Shown here in pieces: positions 13,401-26,624 of a stretch of DNA of 64,000 nt. How positions within the stretch are numbered: position 1 is the first letter of the stretch; every line of letters starts with the position of its first letter. Under the pieces are notes generated by a model. The model ran no database searches. It had not been told where the DNA came from and was given only the letters and a program-made list of their open reading frames with translations. The translations under genes were made by a program, and so were the position numbers. Location of the stretch: positions 1,736,001 through 1,800,000 of the forward strand of contig CM024189.1 in assembly GCA_013433145.1 (NCBI GenBank), written 5' to 3'. Source of the DNA: Ascaris suum (lineage: Eukaryota > Nematoda > Chromadorea > Rhabditida > Ascarididae).

Positions 13401-16400
13401 GGCAGTTATTCTATTACACATCGCATATGCAAGTTCTTAGCCCATAGTACACGGTTGAACTATTCCTTGCTGAGAAGTTAAACCATTCTCGAGAAATATT
13501 CTTTCACCAAAGGTCGTCCGGTTTAGGTAAAGACTGCCCAATCTTATAAATTGTTTTCAACCAGCTGAAAGCTGCAACCTTTCTGTATTTAGATGGCTCG
13601 GATGACAAGTTTGCTGCTTTTTTTCATGTCTTGTGACTTTTTCTTTGAGCATGAATGACCATTTTTGGAACGACGATAAACTCACAGCAGATGACTTGTA
13701 ACATCTATCTAAGGGGGCTTTGAGATGCCTGCCGCGTGTTAAATCTTATGGTGTTGAGAAGAGAACGAATGTTATGTCACATTGCAGTGGAATGAACGTT
13801 GATCCGGCCGCTAAGTGGACGAAGGTTGGACTTGTTGTTTACGATTCGCAATTTCCTGTCGGTTCGTTGCTTAGCTCTCATTCCTTCATTATCGTCCACA
13901 TCTGCGAGATAAGTTGAGCGTATACAGATGTAGAGCAAGGAGTTACAAGTTGCTAGCGTTTTCCTTATGGAGATATGTGTATTGCATAGCCTGTACAGGT
14001 GAGAAGCGTTACACATTACATGGTAACTTATATTCGTCGGATGAGAGGATAATAGCAGTTCATGCCTTTCTGCAGCGTTTTCGGTCTGATAGATTGTAGT
14101 AATTTAGAGTGATTTGTTCATATACGATGAACATATTATTTTAAAAGGTGAAATATTATTGCTCGGTTGAAGTTGAATTTTGCTGTTGCAATTGTTTTTT
14201 CTTCGTGGAAAATCACCTACTAGCATTGAATTGAACTATATGAAGAAAAAAGAAGTAATCGTTTAGGGCGTTTTAATTATCTAGTATCAGCGGTGTTTTC
14301 ACTTTCTTTTAGGAAATTTACAGGAGTCTGATGTATCAAAGTACTGCAGGTCTCCTAGATGGTGGTTCTTTTGCGTAAGGGGAACAGGAAAGAAGCTAAA
14401 GAAATGCCTGTGGCAGTTTCGTTGTTGTTGTTGTTGTTTTTGTTTTTGTTTAAAGAAACCGGTCGTTATTTTTGATAGCGCAGTGATCGGTCACAGTTGT
14501 GGTTGTAATGTGAGTAGGAAATTTTTGACCGAAACGGAACACAGCGAAAAACTCTCTAAGTTTGATTGAGGAGAAAGTACGAAACGACAAATCCAGATGG
14601 AATGCATATCAAGATTACTTTCGTTCCGGAAGTCGATGTGGGAAGGGAGTCCATAGCGCAGTAGATTTGTATTGCTCGGAAGTAGTGTTTAAAAATCAAC
14701 ATTTGCTTGCAGTCGCTTTTCTGGCTTCTCCTTCTTCAACCATGGTAAGGGATTTCAAGGATGAAGAGATTTTTTTACAACTTGGTTTGTGAGAATGCTT
14801 TTTTTAAGGTGCGACTCCGGAGTACCTGGCTGGACACTACATGATCCAAGGACTGAGTTCATTCCTACCCGTCATGGCGCTAGCGCCACAGCCCAATGAA
14901 CTTGTTCTCGATATGTGTGCAGCTCCTGGTGGAAAAACATCACATATTGCAGCTCTCATGAAGAACACTGGCGTCGTTTTCGCGAACGATTCAAATGTAA
15001 GTCCTTGCGTTGTTGTTTTATTTCGTGAAACCTTGACCATTTTTTAAACTGCTGATCATGAACGTGACGAGATGTTCAGGAAGAATCCCCCACTGCTTTC
15101 CCCTTCCTTTCCCTAGCTGTTCTTTGAGTTGATGAGAAAGTGCCCTGAATAAAATATGCAATATCTTCGATCACTATCAGTTGCATCGACTAATTTGGTA
15201 TGAAATGATGAAACAATTTTTGCAGCCTGTTTTCAGCCGTTATTCTCGCTTAAAGTTTCTATCTTCTCCTCCCCCCCCCCCCCCCTCTCCATCCTCCCGC
15301 CTTTCATATCAGATGAAAGTATAAATTCACACATGATCAGTTATTAGATTGCCATTATATTGACTTAATGAGGTACCACTTTACTACTTAAGAAACTTTC
15401 ATTTTATGAATGTTCGGCATTATTACGGTCAGTTAATTTGTAGTAAAGGAATTGACGCCCCATTTGTTTTATGGTCTGAAGTGCTAATTTCAGATGGTCC
15501 GATGCCGAGCTATAATCGGCAATTTGCATCGAATGGGTGTCAATAATGCGGTCGTTAGCAATTTGGATGGTAAAGTGTTCGCTAAAACTATGGCACAAGG
15601 TTGTTTTTATTCCGTTATTTATTTATTTCCGTTCATTTATCCGTTACCTACAATTGATTTTAATCCCACCTTTAGCCGTACTAACTATTGTTCGTTGTAT
15701 TCCATTCCACAGTCAAAATATTTCATGGTTGGCGTTGCAGCTTTAGGTGATGTCTTCTGATGATCATTTTCCTCCCTCACTCTTTTTCTTTCTCTGTCGC
15801 CTCGCTTTCTATACTCCTATTAATATTTTGTGCGTTGTGCTCAGTCCTCATGCTGCTATAAATGATAAGATTTGAAGGTTTTGATCGAGTGCTGCTGGAC
15901 GCGCCGTGCTCAGGTACCGGTGTAATATGGAAGGACGACTCAGTTAAAACAAGTCGTGACAGCCAAGATGTGCAACGAAGACATACAGTGCAGAGACAGT
16001 TGATATTGGCTGCGATTGATGCAATCAATGCAAAATCATCGACCGGTGGATACCTTGTTTATTCGACATGTTCCGTGCTGGTTTGTTTTTCGATCTGTCG
16101 CGGAAGCCGAATGGCGGTGTGGTGGGAAGGGAAGGAGGAAAAGAAGTTTTCATGGAGGTAACAGGAAGCAGTAGATGGAATTCATGCTACGGTCTGAAGT
16201 TAAGCACTCGTTTGCTCGGTGAGATTTCGGCCATAGTCAGTTACTCTAAGACTGTGGCTGATTAACTATAAAGGATTCTCCAACATACATAAGTATGGTC
16301 CATTCTTTCCCCGAAATGTTGCTCAAAGTTTTGCAAAAATTTTCTGTGTGACGCAGTGTTTGCTGAATGTAGATGATGAATTCTTCCGCTGTTTCATGAC

Positions 16401-19400
16401 AGTATAATGTCCTTTTTTTAATTTTAGGTGGAAGAAAACGAAGCCGTAGTCGACTATGTGTTGAGGAAACGAGATTGCAAATTGGTGCCAACGGGTTTGG
16501 AAATTGGTGTCGAAGGATTTACGAAGTGAGTCAAATTCGCTACTAAATACTTATGCTTTCGAATTTCGAAGCAAGCTGATCAGCTGTAATCGTTATTGCC
16601 GCCACTGATAAAGTGCGGCTAGTTGTCGTATTCAAATGTGCAGAAAGGTTGCCTAATGTTTTCCATGTCATTTCCAATGTAGTTGTAGCATCTATGTTAG
16701 CAAGGCTTCCAATTTTTACAGAAAATGAGCAGGGCCTTTTCACTATACTGTGCGGCAGTGTGATTCAAGGATCTCAAGTTTCCGGATTGCATTATATTTA
16801 TCATTAGATGATCAGTACTCCTTGTTCACTGCGTTATGCCCTGTAACTTTCAGAGTTTCGCACATAAGTGTAAAATTCATATGGAAGCACGCGTGTAAAA
16901 TGTCTAAAAATTCTTACTTTAGTGGGATGAAGAGGAAGGGTGGCGCGAGCAGTGCTGAGGTTATAGGAGCCTTTGTTTTCGTGATATGCATCCAGTTCTG
17001 TCTTTCTCTTCCGGGTGCTGCTGTTGAGCTTTGTGAGAGAGATGCATCTTAGTTCAAAGGCTGCTTTTGCTATTCGTGCAGTCTTTCCAAGGTATTTTAT
17101 CTGATTGCGTTTAGAGTATTTTCGCGATTGCTCGCATTTGTCCACTTGGCTTGAAAGACAACCGATATCATTTAGTCCAAACCGCCACCACCGTCGTCAT
17201 CTTTTTTCTTTTTCTCATCCTTATTCGCTATGTTAGTCTTTTTTATATTCACTTCGTAATTTCAGGTTTCGCGAATATCGTTTTCATCCTTCGCTGAACC
17301 TTACACGACGTTATTATCCACATGTGCATAACATTGATGGTTTCTTTGTTGCTAAGATAAAGAAACTTTCCAACGAGAAACTTGCTAAGGTATTTTCTCT
17401 TATCATCTTTTGTATAATCTACTAGAGAGCTTCATAGTAAGATCATTTTATGTGAAAGAAGTGGACTTCGTGGTCGTCTTCCGCCTCACTGTGCTCCTCT
17501 TTTCGTCCCAATTTCGAACAGATTTTTGCATACATTTTGAAATTTCAAATTCTCTTTTACGCAAAACTTTCAAGGTTTCATATTTTTGCATATCACTGAG
17601 GAATTTCTCTCCTGTTAAGTCTTCTTGTTTCTGGCTGTCACTTATTTTCATTGAGTTGGCTCGGTTTGATTTATGACGTTGTGGAGTGAATGCCGGTTGA
17701 ATTTTCATTTGTTTGCTTTGTATAAGTTTGCGAGTTGTGTAGATACTGGCTGATTTGTTGCGCTAACGGAGAGTATGCGATTCGTGGAAGACTTTCCAAG
17801 TTTTGTATAGGGTGATGATTGAAGCTACTGGGGCATCGATTTTTGCACCGAATGCATATTTGGGGCTCATTGGTAGTGCGCCTGATTAATAGTGAAAGAA
17901 CTAAAGTTTCGATTTATTATCGGATCCGAATTTCATGGAAATGAGAGTGAAACAGTTTAAGCAGTGCTTCGTGAAAACTGGACTTTGACTTTCAGAAATC
18001 TCAAAATGAAGAGGTCAGAACGGAAGAAAGCGAAGTACGAGAAAACGGAATGGAGCTCGGGGAGGACTCGAAAATATTCAAAATGGGATACAAGAAAAAT
18101 GACAACGGAAAGAAAGCGCAACAAGAGAGTGGTAGGCAATATGGATTTGTTTCGTTTTGCTTACGCATTTCAGCTGTTTATATTCATTCACTTCGCTTCA
18201 TTCGACGCATCTAAGCTGAACAGTTCTTTATGGGCTATCTTCTTTGCAGTATATAAAGTGCTAATGAAACTTTTTTTTGGACTCCCTATAAGGCAATTTT
18301 GAATTGAGGAAAAAGCGAGGGAGAAGGTAGCTGCGGGAGCAGTAGGACGCCGTCGTTTTATTGGGGGGAGGGCTGGGTGTTATTTTAAGTATCGCCGTTT
18401 GCGCATTGTTTCACGAAGGATTGTGCACTAAATATTGTCTTCAAGTGCTAAAATATATACCACTGAGTTCTCGTGAATACCTACCAGAAATGAAAGACGC
18501 CTGCAAATGGATGCACTTTCGATATATGCATTTCGAACGTTGCAAAATATGAGAATAGATGTTGAGACGTGCGAACGTTCGCGCGTGTGAAGAAGAACAT
18601 CACCGAATCAACGAAGTTCGTTTATTACGAGCGATAACAACCACGAGACGATAAGAAGCACATACTCTTTAACAAGCAAGACTTCAGCATGTTTACGTGT
18701 TCGGCTATGGTCCTCAAGGAAGACTATAATCCATATGAGGGAAAATCAACACAATTGTGAACGGAACAACTTGTTACACAAAATGAAGATCTTTATAATC
18801 AAAGAGATCACAAGAACGTAATAGCTTACGCTTAATAAGACGACTATCTTTCTAAAAGTAGTTTGCAAATAAGTCGAAAGAATTCCAGCAAAATGGAATG
18901 TTGTTTGTAAGTCTGCTACTCTGTTTGCAGATACGAGCAGGGAAGAAGGGAAAATGAAAACGTCGCACAAGAAGATCAGAGCAAAGCGCATTAAAAAGGT
19001 TTCTTGCCATCTGTTGGTTGTTTCCTCTGCTTTTTTATTATTCCATTAAGCAAGAATAAGGAAATGGCGCACTGAAGCAGGTCAACTTGAAAGGAAGGGG
19101 AGTTTTTATTTGCTGATTTGGCTTTAGCGGAAGTTATAGTGTTCATTCAAATGAAGAGAGATAAATTCGACGCAGTTTTTATCCACTTTCCCTAGAGAAC
19201 TCTTCTAATACGTGTCTGCCATCGACTGTTGAGGTAGTGGAAGAAAAGTTTACGGAGCAATTCTTTTCACTATTATCGCTAAGGTAAATATCTGCTATCA
19301 AGAATCACTGTGCAAAAAAATCGCTCAGTGAACAAAATAATGATCACTTCAAAGGGGGAGAATGCGTGAATAATGAGTAAAAGAGGGAGTGGAGAGGGGA

Positions 19401-19826
19401 GAAGGGAGGCAGAATGAGTAAGAGCTGCGGTACTGACCAGTACTGCTTTAGAAGAAAGTTATGGTGTTCGTTATGAGGCATAGAGATAAGTTTGACGCAG
19501 CCACCAGTATTTTTCGTAGTATTTTACGATTTTGTTTTATCTTCCTTTTTTTGGGGTCGCGTGGCCAAAAACACTTTCTGCGCAAGCTTTGTATCACTTT
19601 CCCTCCTCAGAGTTTTACCTCACCATTCAGACAACACGAATTGTTCATTGGTGCAAATCCATTAATCTTTCCCTCTCTAAGAGAAATTTGTAATGATTAT
19701 AGCTAATGCAGTCAGCTCCCCATGTTTTGCGCCGAATCTTGTTAAAACTTGAAATGTTTCTCCTCGTTTATTTATTTTTTTAAAGCAATTGTTGTTCAGA
19801 AATCGATGAGTAAACAGGAGCATTAA
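7452..19826 (+). CDS. nsun-1: NOP2/NSUN1-type rRNA (cytosine-5) methyltransferase (19 exons)
   Basis: Exons: 7452-7547, 7694-7840, 8294-8377, 8827-8949, 10008-10092, 11082-11193, 11469-11489, 11961-12140, 12515-12623, 13039-13142, 13788-13861, 14809-14996, 15494-15599, 15878-16080, 16428-16525, 17266-17389, 17996-18131, 18931-18998, 19800-19826. All phases agree and give 694 residues. The family methylates C5 of a cytosine in large-subunit rRNA in the nucleolus using SAM and is needed for 60S assembly. Residues 1-215 are Lys-rich then acidic, as in nucleolar proteins. The NOP2 core begins near 223 ([19 protein letters not shown] near 330-348). The SAM motif [11 protein letters not shown] lies at 413-423, motif [10 protein letters not shown] with the release Cys487 at 484-491, and motif VI with nucleophile Cys541 (STCS). 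The family block [19 protein letters not shown] follows. The C-terminus is basic. The last short exon (KSMSKQEH) is the least certain; exon 7 is only 21 nt. Length is close to metazoan orthologues. Confidence 0.94.
9883..9940 (-). repeat. tRNA/SINE-like remnant (box A and partial box B)
   Basis: On the minus strand TAGCTCAATGG fits a Pol III box A and is followed about 40 nt later by AGGTTCA, a partial box B. The acceptor and anticodon stems do not pair, so it is not a functional tRNA. It lies in the nsun-1 intron between exons 4 and 5. A decayed tRNA-derived SINE head is the most economical reading. Confidence 0.3.
10384..10408 (+). repeat. G-run (possible G-quadruplex)
   Basis: Runs of 9, 9 and 4 guanines separated by one or two bases, inside the intron between nsun-1 exons 5 and 6. 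Such runs are also prone to length errors in assemblies. Confidence 0.7.
15271..15285 (+). repeat. poly-C run
   Basis: An uninterrupted run of 15 C in the intron between nsun-1 exons 12 and 13, in a C/T-rich block. Length is likely polymorphic. Confidence 0.8.
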
Positions 19827-22800
19827 GCGGGCAATGAAGAAGATGCAGCAGATGTGAAGGGTATGATGAGAAAGAAGAAGTCTATGAATGAAGCTTATTA
19901 CGAGAAGATTGAAATTCAGCAAGAAGAATAAGAGGAAAAATGGTGCTTGATGGTGATCAGTTCCGCAGCCAATGTTACAGGTTGAAAAATGTATCACATC
20001 ACTTTCAACTAAATGGAACGGATTACATCAGATTTTGGCGTTCATACTTCATCAGCTCATTTTGATGCTTCTCAGACTGAATCGAATCATCTGTAAATCC
20101 CCGAAGTTTTTTCTGTTCGAAATTTTTCGATATCGGTCTTTGGTTTTTCGGAAAGTAACTTCGTATGGTTCTCTAGAGAATGCTTTTTCGAAAGGATAAC
20201 AGTTAAATTATTAAGAGGAAGGAAGGAAGTAACGCTATAGCGGTGATAAAGTTACCTAAAAGGTGTGTGTCATATCTTGGGACAGGGGCGCAACTTCAAA
20301 ACACCTTTACCTAGATACGCTTCTATGTTCAGTGCTCATCGTTAATGTTTTGTTGCAGACCAATCAAGTTGAAATTTCGTTGTTATGTTGTTGTTAATTT
20401 TTGATACTCCATAGTAAGCTACTATCAGTTGTAATGTGTTCTCATCCAATTGGATTAAAGCACTAAAATCAGTTGTTGCTCCTTATTTATTACGCTCATT
20501 CGTGCGCAGATATCTTTAATCGGATCATAGTGTTTTAGCAGAACAAATGCCTCATCGCACAAAGATGGTCAGTCTGCTGTTTCACGGTATTATGACGCCT
20601 TGTAGTTTTTGTTACAAGATATTCCCAATATTAATATTGGTTGATGAAAAGCAACTCACCGGGGAGCCCTAAATAATCAGAAGATTGCTGCAACGCAAAT
20701 GTTTAAAAGTCGTGTTTGCCGAAGAACGCATCGTGTATAGAATGTAAAAAGACCTTCATAGCGGGGAGAGGGTGTAATGGAAATGAATGGCTCAAGCTAT
20801 CAGTTCGTATGTTCATTATCTAAAGCTAATGTGACGAGCGAGGGCGGACAAGGCTTAACAAGAGAAGGGTGCCCACCCCCCGGCGTCTCCACTTATCGGT
20901 GTAGCAAAGGTAGAGTTTCTGCCGATGATTTTTGCACTGCGAAGACGAAGTGGAGACAGGTTTCGTATAATAAATTTGAGATCTTTTAGCCTCTGCAAAC
21001 AATTTTGAAGGAAGTGCTAAGCTGCTAAAAAGTGATTGAGCCGCCTACATCGTGGTATGCAGTGAATCGGAAGTCATCCGCGATGAGCATTTTATGAAAA
21101 ATGCACAATGGAAAATGGAGTACTTTTAGAAACGATGAAACTCAACGAATTCGTCAAGTGTTTTTGCACTTTCGTTTCCCTTCGATCGCAAACTGAAGTG
21201 AGTAGAGCGCTGCTGATTCAATATTGTGTTAAATGCAGTCCAGTTTTTGGACGTGTTCTAGACACGAAGGAAATAGAATAGGGTGAAAGAAATCAATATG
21301 TGCAGCAGTGTGTTGCGCACAATGAGTTGCTGGGTTGAGCCAGCTAGTTGACTCAATTATCGTATGCTTACAAATGTTTCCCCAAGTGTTTGCCTTTTAC
21401 GATCTTCCCTGATTTCTTTTTTTTTTTATTATTTCGTTGTTGTGGTCGAAATTTACATATGGTTTTTTTTTAATATAAAGTTTTCATAAAATTGTTGGAC
21501 GTTATACTTGTTGCAAATTTGTGTTTCAGTTGTTAAATTGTTTGGTTTTTTTTTTGCGCAGGTGTTACGTTTTTGATTTTAGCAACGATATACTTGAAAG
21601 CAGTGTTGAACCGTAACTTCAGCCTCCTCGTCACATTCAGCTGTTTAAAGAAACTAAAAACGAGCCTCAAGTTTTATCTGTCACAGTACGGCGAGAGGTT
21701 GTAGAGGTGACAAAGAAAAAAAAAGAAACTAATGCGAACTGCATCGTAAGATTCGAGTGCAATTCGATGATTTCAAGAAATGTATACTGATTTAAAAATT
21801 TCCATTAGTTGACAAGACCGGAAGTAAATAATCGATAATGTTGCCAAGCGACCCACAAATTGGCCAAATGAAGAGGTGCTTTCATAAGTGTATATCATGG
21901 AAATTGCGTTGAAAAGTTTTCTTTGCGAAGTTTCCACTTTACTCGGCTAAGCTTGTAGAAGTTGAAGTCGAGACGCCTAGATTCTGAGAGGTTGTGGTCG
22001 AGACATATTATATGGAAAATTTTAACGTCAACGTATTATATAATTACGTTTTAGGTTCAATACTTTCATTTGTGTTGATTGAATGAAGTTGTTTGATTAC
22101 CAGCGAGTCGTCTTACCTGATTCGTGTTTCATTTAGACAAGCATTGAGCTCCAACTACTTGACGTGTGGATTTTTATTGAGAGAAATTCTTATATGTGCT
22201 TTCTTGGCATCCGTAACTCCTTTTTTTTTGTTAACCCACGAAGAGTTTCAAGGATAGGCTGAAAATGTTTCATATTTATAGCCGCTATTATGTGGGAAAA
22301 TTGTGACTTCACATTTGAGAATAATGAGAGCAATTGCACTCATTACGTTTTGTTCATCTTTTTTTTCCGCTCAGCTCAGAGAAGAAAGGCAAATCCTAAT
22401 CCAGTTTATTTGGCCCAGGAGTTGATAGTGCTAAAATTATAACAAATCGGTAAAGAACATTTCAAATAAGATAGATTCTAATGTTGAAGGAACCTCATTC
22501 TGGCGGCTGTATATCGTAGCGTTACATCTGTCACTATCATCGTCTTGATGGGTCTTTTTTTGTGCTATTTGATGAGCGCGGAAAGTGTTTTTGAAAATTC
22601 TTTGAACTGAACAATTCGAGTTGATGAAAGTTTCATCGGCTAATGCTTGATTACCGATTTGTAATAATGCTGCAGTATCCCTCAATAATTATAGCGAACA
22701 GTATATAGGTACGTTTATATCAGTGATTTGGTGAAAGTTAATCAAGCAAAAAAAAAAACGAAATTAATAAAATTAAGCGGATCGGATGTTCTTTCTTTGA

Positions 22801-22923
22801 AAATTTTGAAGGAGGCTGGTGAAATATGATGATAATTGAACAGAAAAGAAACCAACCAACGTAAAATGAAATATGATTATAAAACACTTAATGAAATCGC
22901 GATAGTTTATGATCGCAATAGTT

Positions 22924-22964
22924 GGGGGGCGAAGGGGAGGGGGGGGGGGGGGGGTGGAGGGTAG
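22924..22964 (+). repeat. G-rich tract (potential G-quadruplex)
   Basis: Five or more G-runs, the longest around 16 G, within 41 nt of intergenic sequence. It satisfies the simple rule of four G-tracts with short loops. Function unknown. Confidence 0.75.
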
Positions 22965-24162
22965 GGATGCAACGCATTGTATTTCAAAAAAAAAAAAAAA
23001 AATTCCAATTGGATGTTTCATCGGATTTCAACGAAATTTTGTCTGTATAGCTTAAATCCCACTTTTGAAGGGGAAAAAAAAAGGAAATTAGATATATTTC
23101 AATTATACGCTTATTTATTTCACTTGATTTCTTAAGCGGCTAATATCATAGAGGTGTAACGTTTGTTGTTTACGTTCTGCCCCTTTTTTGTGCTTACTTC
23201 ACGAGTATTGAATGCAATTTCATTTCAAGAGAGCATCTTAATATCATCCACATGGGTGGTCAGGGTAAAAGTTTCATTATTATGGCATCCTCCATACAAC
23301 TTCCTCATATTCAGGCTATGCTTACGAATTTTAGGAGTTTGGGAAGGCAATGAAGAGAAAAAAGGGGAAATGTTTCACGAAAAAAGAATCACTCATAGTC
23401 TCGGTACCTTGGATAGACTTCAGAAGGAGAGCATCTTCACCGTGAAAAATTTCGAGAATGTCATTCTCCCTCCTCATCAATCGCAGCAAAGATAATATCG
23501 GTAATTCGTCGCTACCATAACTTCTGCGTGTGTGATTATGAAGCACAGGCACGATCCACGAAAAGCTCGGAAAGACACCCGCTGTCACGACCGCAATGGT
23601 AAGACGCCAAGTGTTCGAAGTGCTGAATGCGCTCTACGCCACATGAACCAAATCTCTGCTTGAAATGTATTCCGAATCCACTTTAGTGGAAGCTTTCTGT
23701 GATGGGATTTGAGATGGTGGCCCCGAAATACGCATCCTTTAGGTGAATGCTTGAGCGGAAAATAAAGTATAAAATCTCAGGCGCTCGCGAAGCATCCTCA
23801 AAACATTCAAGAACTATTGAGACCTCAACACCTGTTTACGTTAACGGGTTCATGATACTGCATCTCATTCACTAAGAATCGCATCCATGTGATAGCTTGT
23901 TTGTGTCTTTACGCAACTATAGCGAGAGTATAGGTCTTCTTCATATATGGAACATTGAATTTCAAGTCGTTTGAGCACAGAACACGCATCAAGAGAAGTG
24001 TTGAATAAAACACAGAATAGGAATGGTAACGAAATAATGCCGGAAGTTAGAAAATGATGCAAAAACAACCACAGAGTATCATTTTGTTCATTTTTGAATT
24101 ATATCCAACCCGTTGTTTAACTGATAATCCTGAAACCATTAGTTTTTTTTTGCGTTTTGAAA

Positions 24163-24310
24163 GCCTCGGCTGTGCCGCATATGAAAGGCTTTCGTGCTGT
24201 GGTGTGTAAAGGGCTACCGCACGATGGTATTTAAAGGCTTTAGGCTATGGCTAGCTATCGATCGCACTGTGGTATTTAGGGGCTCTGGGGCTGTGGCTTT
24301 CATGGGAACT
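24163..24310 (+). repeat. degenerate minisatellite, about 24-25 nt unit
   Basis: Several imperfect copies share a core of the form AAAGGCTTT...GCTGTGGTATTT: one begins near 24183, another near 24208, a longer composite copy near 24233, and one near 24278. The unit is visible by eye, but copies differ by substitutions and indels, so this is an old tandem array. Confidence 0.5.
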
Positions 24311-26624
24311 GAAGCTGTTATAGTTAATGGAATGCGGTCCTTTCTGGCATTATACTAGATCCAGTTTCTTCAGCATCTGATGCTGCTGCAGGGGTCCCTT
24401 TCGTCATTGTTTTGCGCAGTCGACGTTTTTTTCGTCTCGTTGGCGCTTTATCCGCTCATCACTCCACCGATATACCATCAGTTTAATGCCCAAGAACGGC
24501 TTCGAATGTTACGCAAGAGATTCTTGAGCCACTAGTATAGAACTCAATTTTTTTGCTCATGTAATATGGCGCAGGGAGGTACTTTTGGTCGTAGGGAGAA
24601 GTGTAACGGGGAAGGAAGGAAAGAACTTCCCCGGAAGCGATCTGTTTAACGAGAATCACGATAAAAAGTCTATAGGAAAAATTGGGGAGTTGCCGTTGAT
24701 GGGAACCTCGTTGGGGATCGATGATTACCCAACAAACTAGCCACAAACACCTCAGTGATCTTCCTGAAGCCGAAACATTCGTGCTTTTGATGCGCAGATG
24801 ATATTAGTTTCCTTAAGGACGATCGCCGTTAACCTTTAGAAATGTCTTAAGATTCCCGAGTATTTCCCAAGGTTTATTTTATTGTGTTGGTTGCGTCGGT
24901 CGATATCAATACTAACATATGCACAAAAACGAGCTATGAAATTTCTTCTATGCACATAACGAGCAGGCAACCAAGTCTACATTTGAAGTATTTGCACTTC
25001 TATTTTAAGCTATACCAATAGACTGTTGCGAACGTTGATAATGTTCTTTGACCAGCTGTGGAGTGTTTATGGAGCTTTTTTTTGCTCTTGCAGTTTTATT
25101 CGTTGTAACTGCTGTGATGTATATCTTTTTTTAAAGCGCAATTTCAAGACGCATTGTAACGCTATCACTTCCGTACGTAGGCATGCTTGTCTGACTGTCG
25201 GTCTGTTTGTCTCTGTTCTATAATTTCTGGGCTAGAAGTGCTGAGGGCTAGAAGTGATGTCTGTAACGCTATCACTTGTCCCTAGAGCTGCCAAATTTGA
25301 TAGATGTAGTGCCTCCGTAGGTTTTATCCTATGCCGTTTTCCATCAGCTTTCTATTCGTCAACTTCAGAAATAGTAATAGAAATTTAAAAGAGGATAGAA
25401 ACTTGCATGCACTTCATATTGGACGGATGACAGAAAAGCTAACCTGCAGAATGTCTATACGAACGCTAAGGTTCATTATAATACGAGGGTGTTTTTTTTT
25501 TTTTTTTTTTGCACATTTATTATTCATTGACAACGTTTGGAAGCGTTCGATCGAATAAGCGATATGCAAATGCACATATCGTGCTAACTGTTCTGGCGCC
25601 AGTCTTCTTTTTGTAAATATATGCAGATGCAGAATTCCCATAACAGATCATATCTTTGTTTATGAGAACATGTTTTATCGTCATCAAATGTTTTTTTTTT
25701 CTTTCAGAAATGGTCTTTCATATACGCTTATGCATTTATAAGAGGGAGAGCCTTTGGAAGTGTTTCACCACTAATATTAGACGGAATTACAATGTTACTT
25801 GAACACATAGAAAATTTAGAAGTTCGGCCACTGAGATCATCAGCACAAAGAGGAATTAAGAGAAAATAAAATGAATTCGAAAGCGAATTTCGTTTTATCG
25901 ATGATAAAATCGACAACATATTGCTCAATAAACAGAACGATAATGATTTCATCTTGTAGGGGGTTTTTCTTCTCTCGATATGAATATTTGAAACGCTCAA
26001 TATCATAATATTCTCATAATCCGAAATTCACGATATGAAACTATGGTTGCATTTCTATTGCTTAGATTTTTCCAATTATTTTCATTAATGCTACCTACAA
26101 TTACAAATGAAGAACGCTATGCATGAATCATTACATCATTTCTTTTCTGTTACATTAGTAGATTAGGTATTGTTGTATGATAAATTGTATCACTTGAAAT
26201 CTTTGCATTCCACCGAAATGAATTATTGCATTCAAAATCTCTTATCACTTCGTTTGGTTCTCATTGCAATTGTTCAGTGCATCTTTTGCATCTGTATTTT
26301 GGTTTTGTTGCCGTGATGTTGTGAGTTTTCTCATCATTCGTTCTCATTTTGTCTTTTTCATCTTACATCGACAAGACTTCAAACTTGAAGGTTTGGACAC
26401 TTAAAAATGCAACGCTCCGCCATAAAGGGCTGAATCTTCCAGATTTCTGATGAAACTTAACCGTTGTTAATTTGCGTTGATTTTGCTTCCTCGAATCCAC
26501 ATTGGCGAAATATGTTTCGTTTATTTTCATTATCGCTAAAGAGTCCATTACTTATTACTTATTCGCTTTATTTAGGTGCCTGAAGGCACGAAGGTCAGGT
26601 GCATCGGGAAGCGATTTGTTGGGA

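Larger units (their letters stand above)
19827..26575. other. 6.7 kb intergenic spacer
   Basis: No exon chain was recognised. It holds a long G-run (22924-22964), a degenerate minisatellite (24163-24310) and a more GC-balanced block (about 23200-23720) that includes the 14-nt palindrome TCCACTTTAGTGGA. The block could be an old repeat, but no transposase or reverse transcriptase motif was found in it. Confidence 0.45.

Noticed and set aside
23163..23588. Overlapping 110- and 85-codon frames on opposite strands
   Set aside because: No family match and no exon chain; possibly an old repeat but nothing diagnostic such as a transposase motif or inverted termini.
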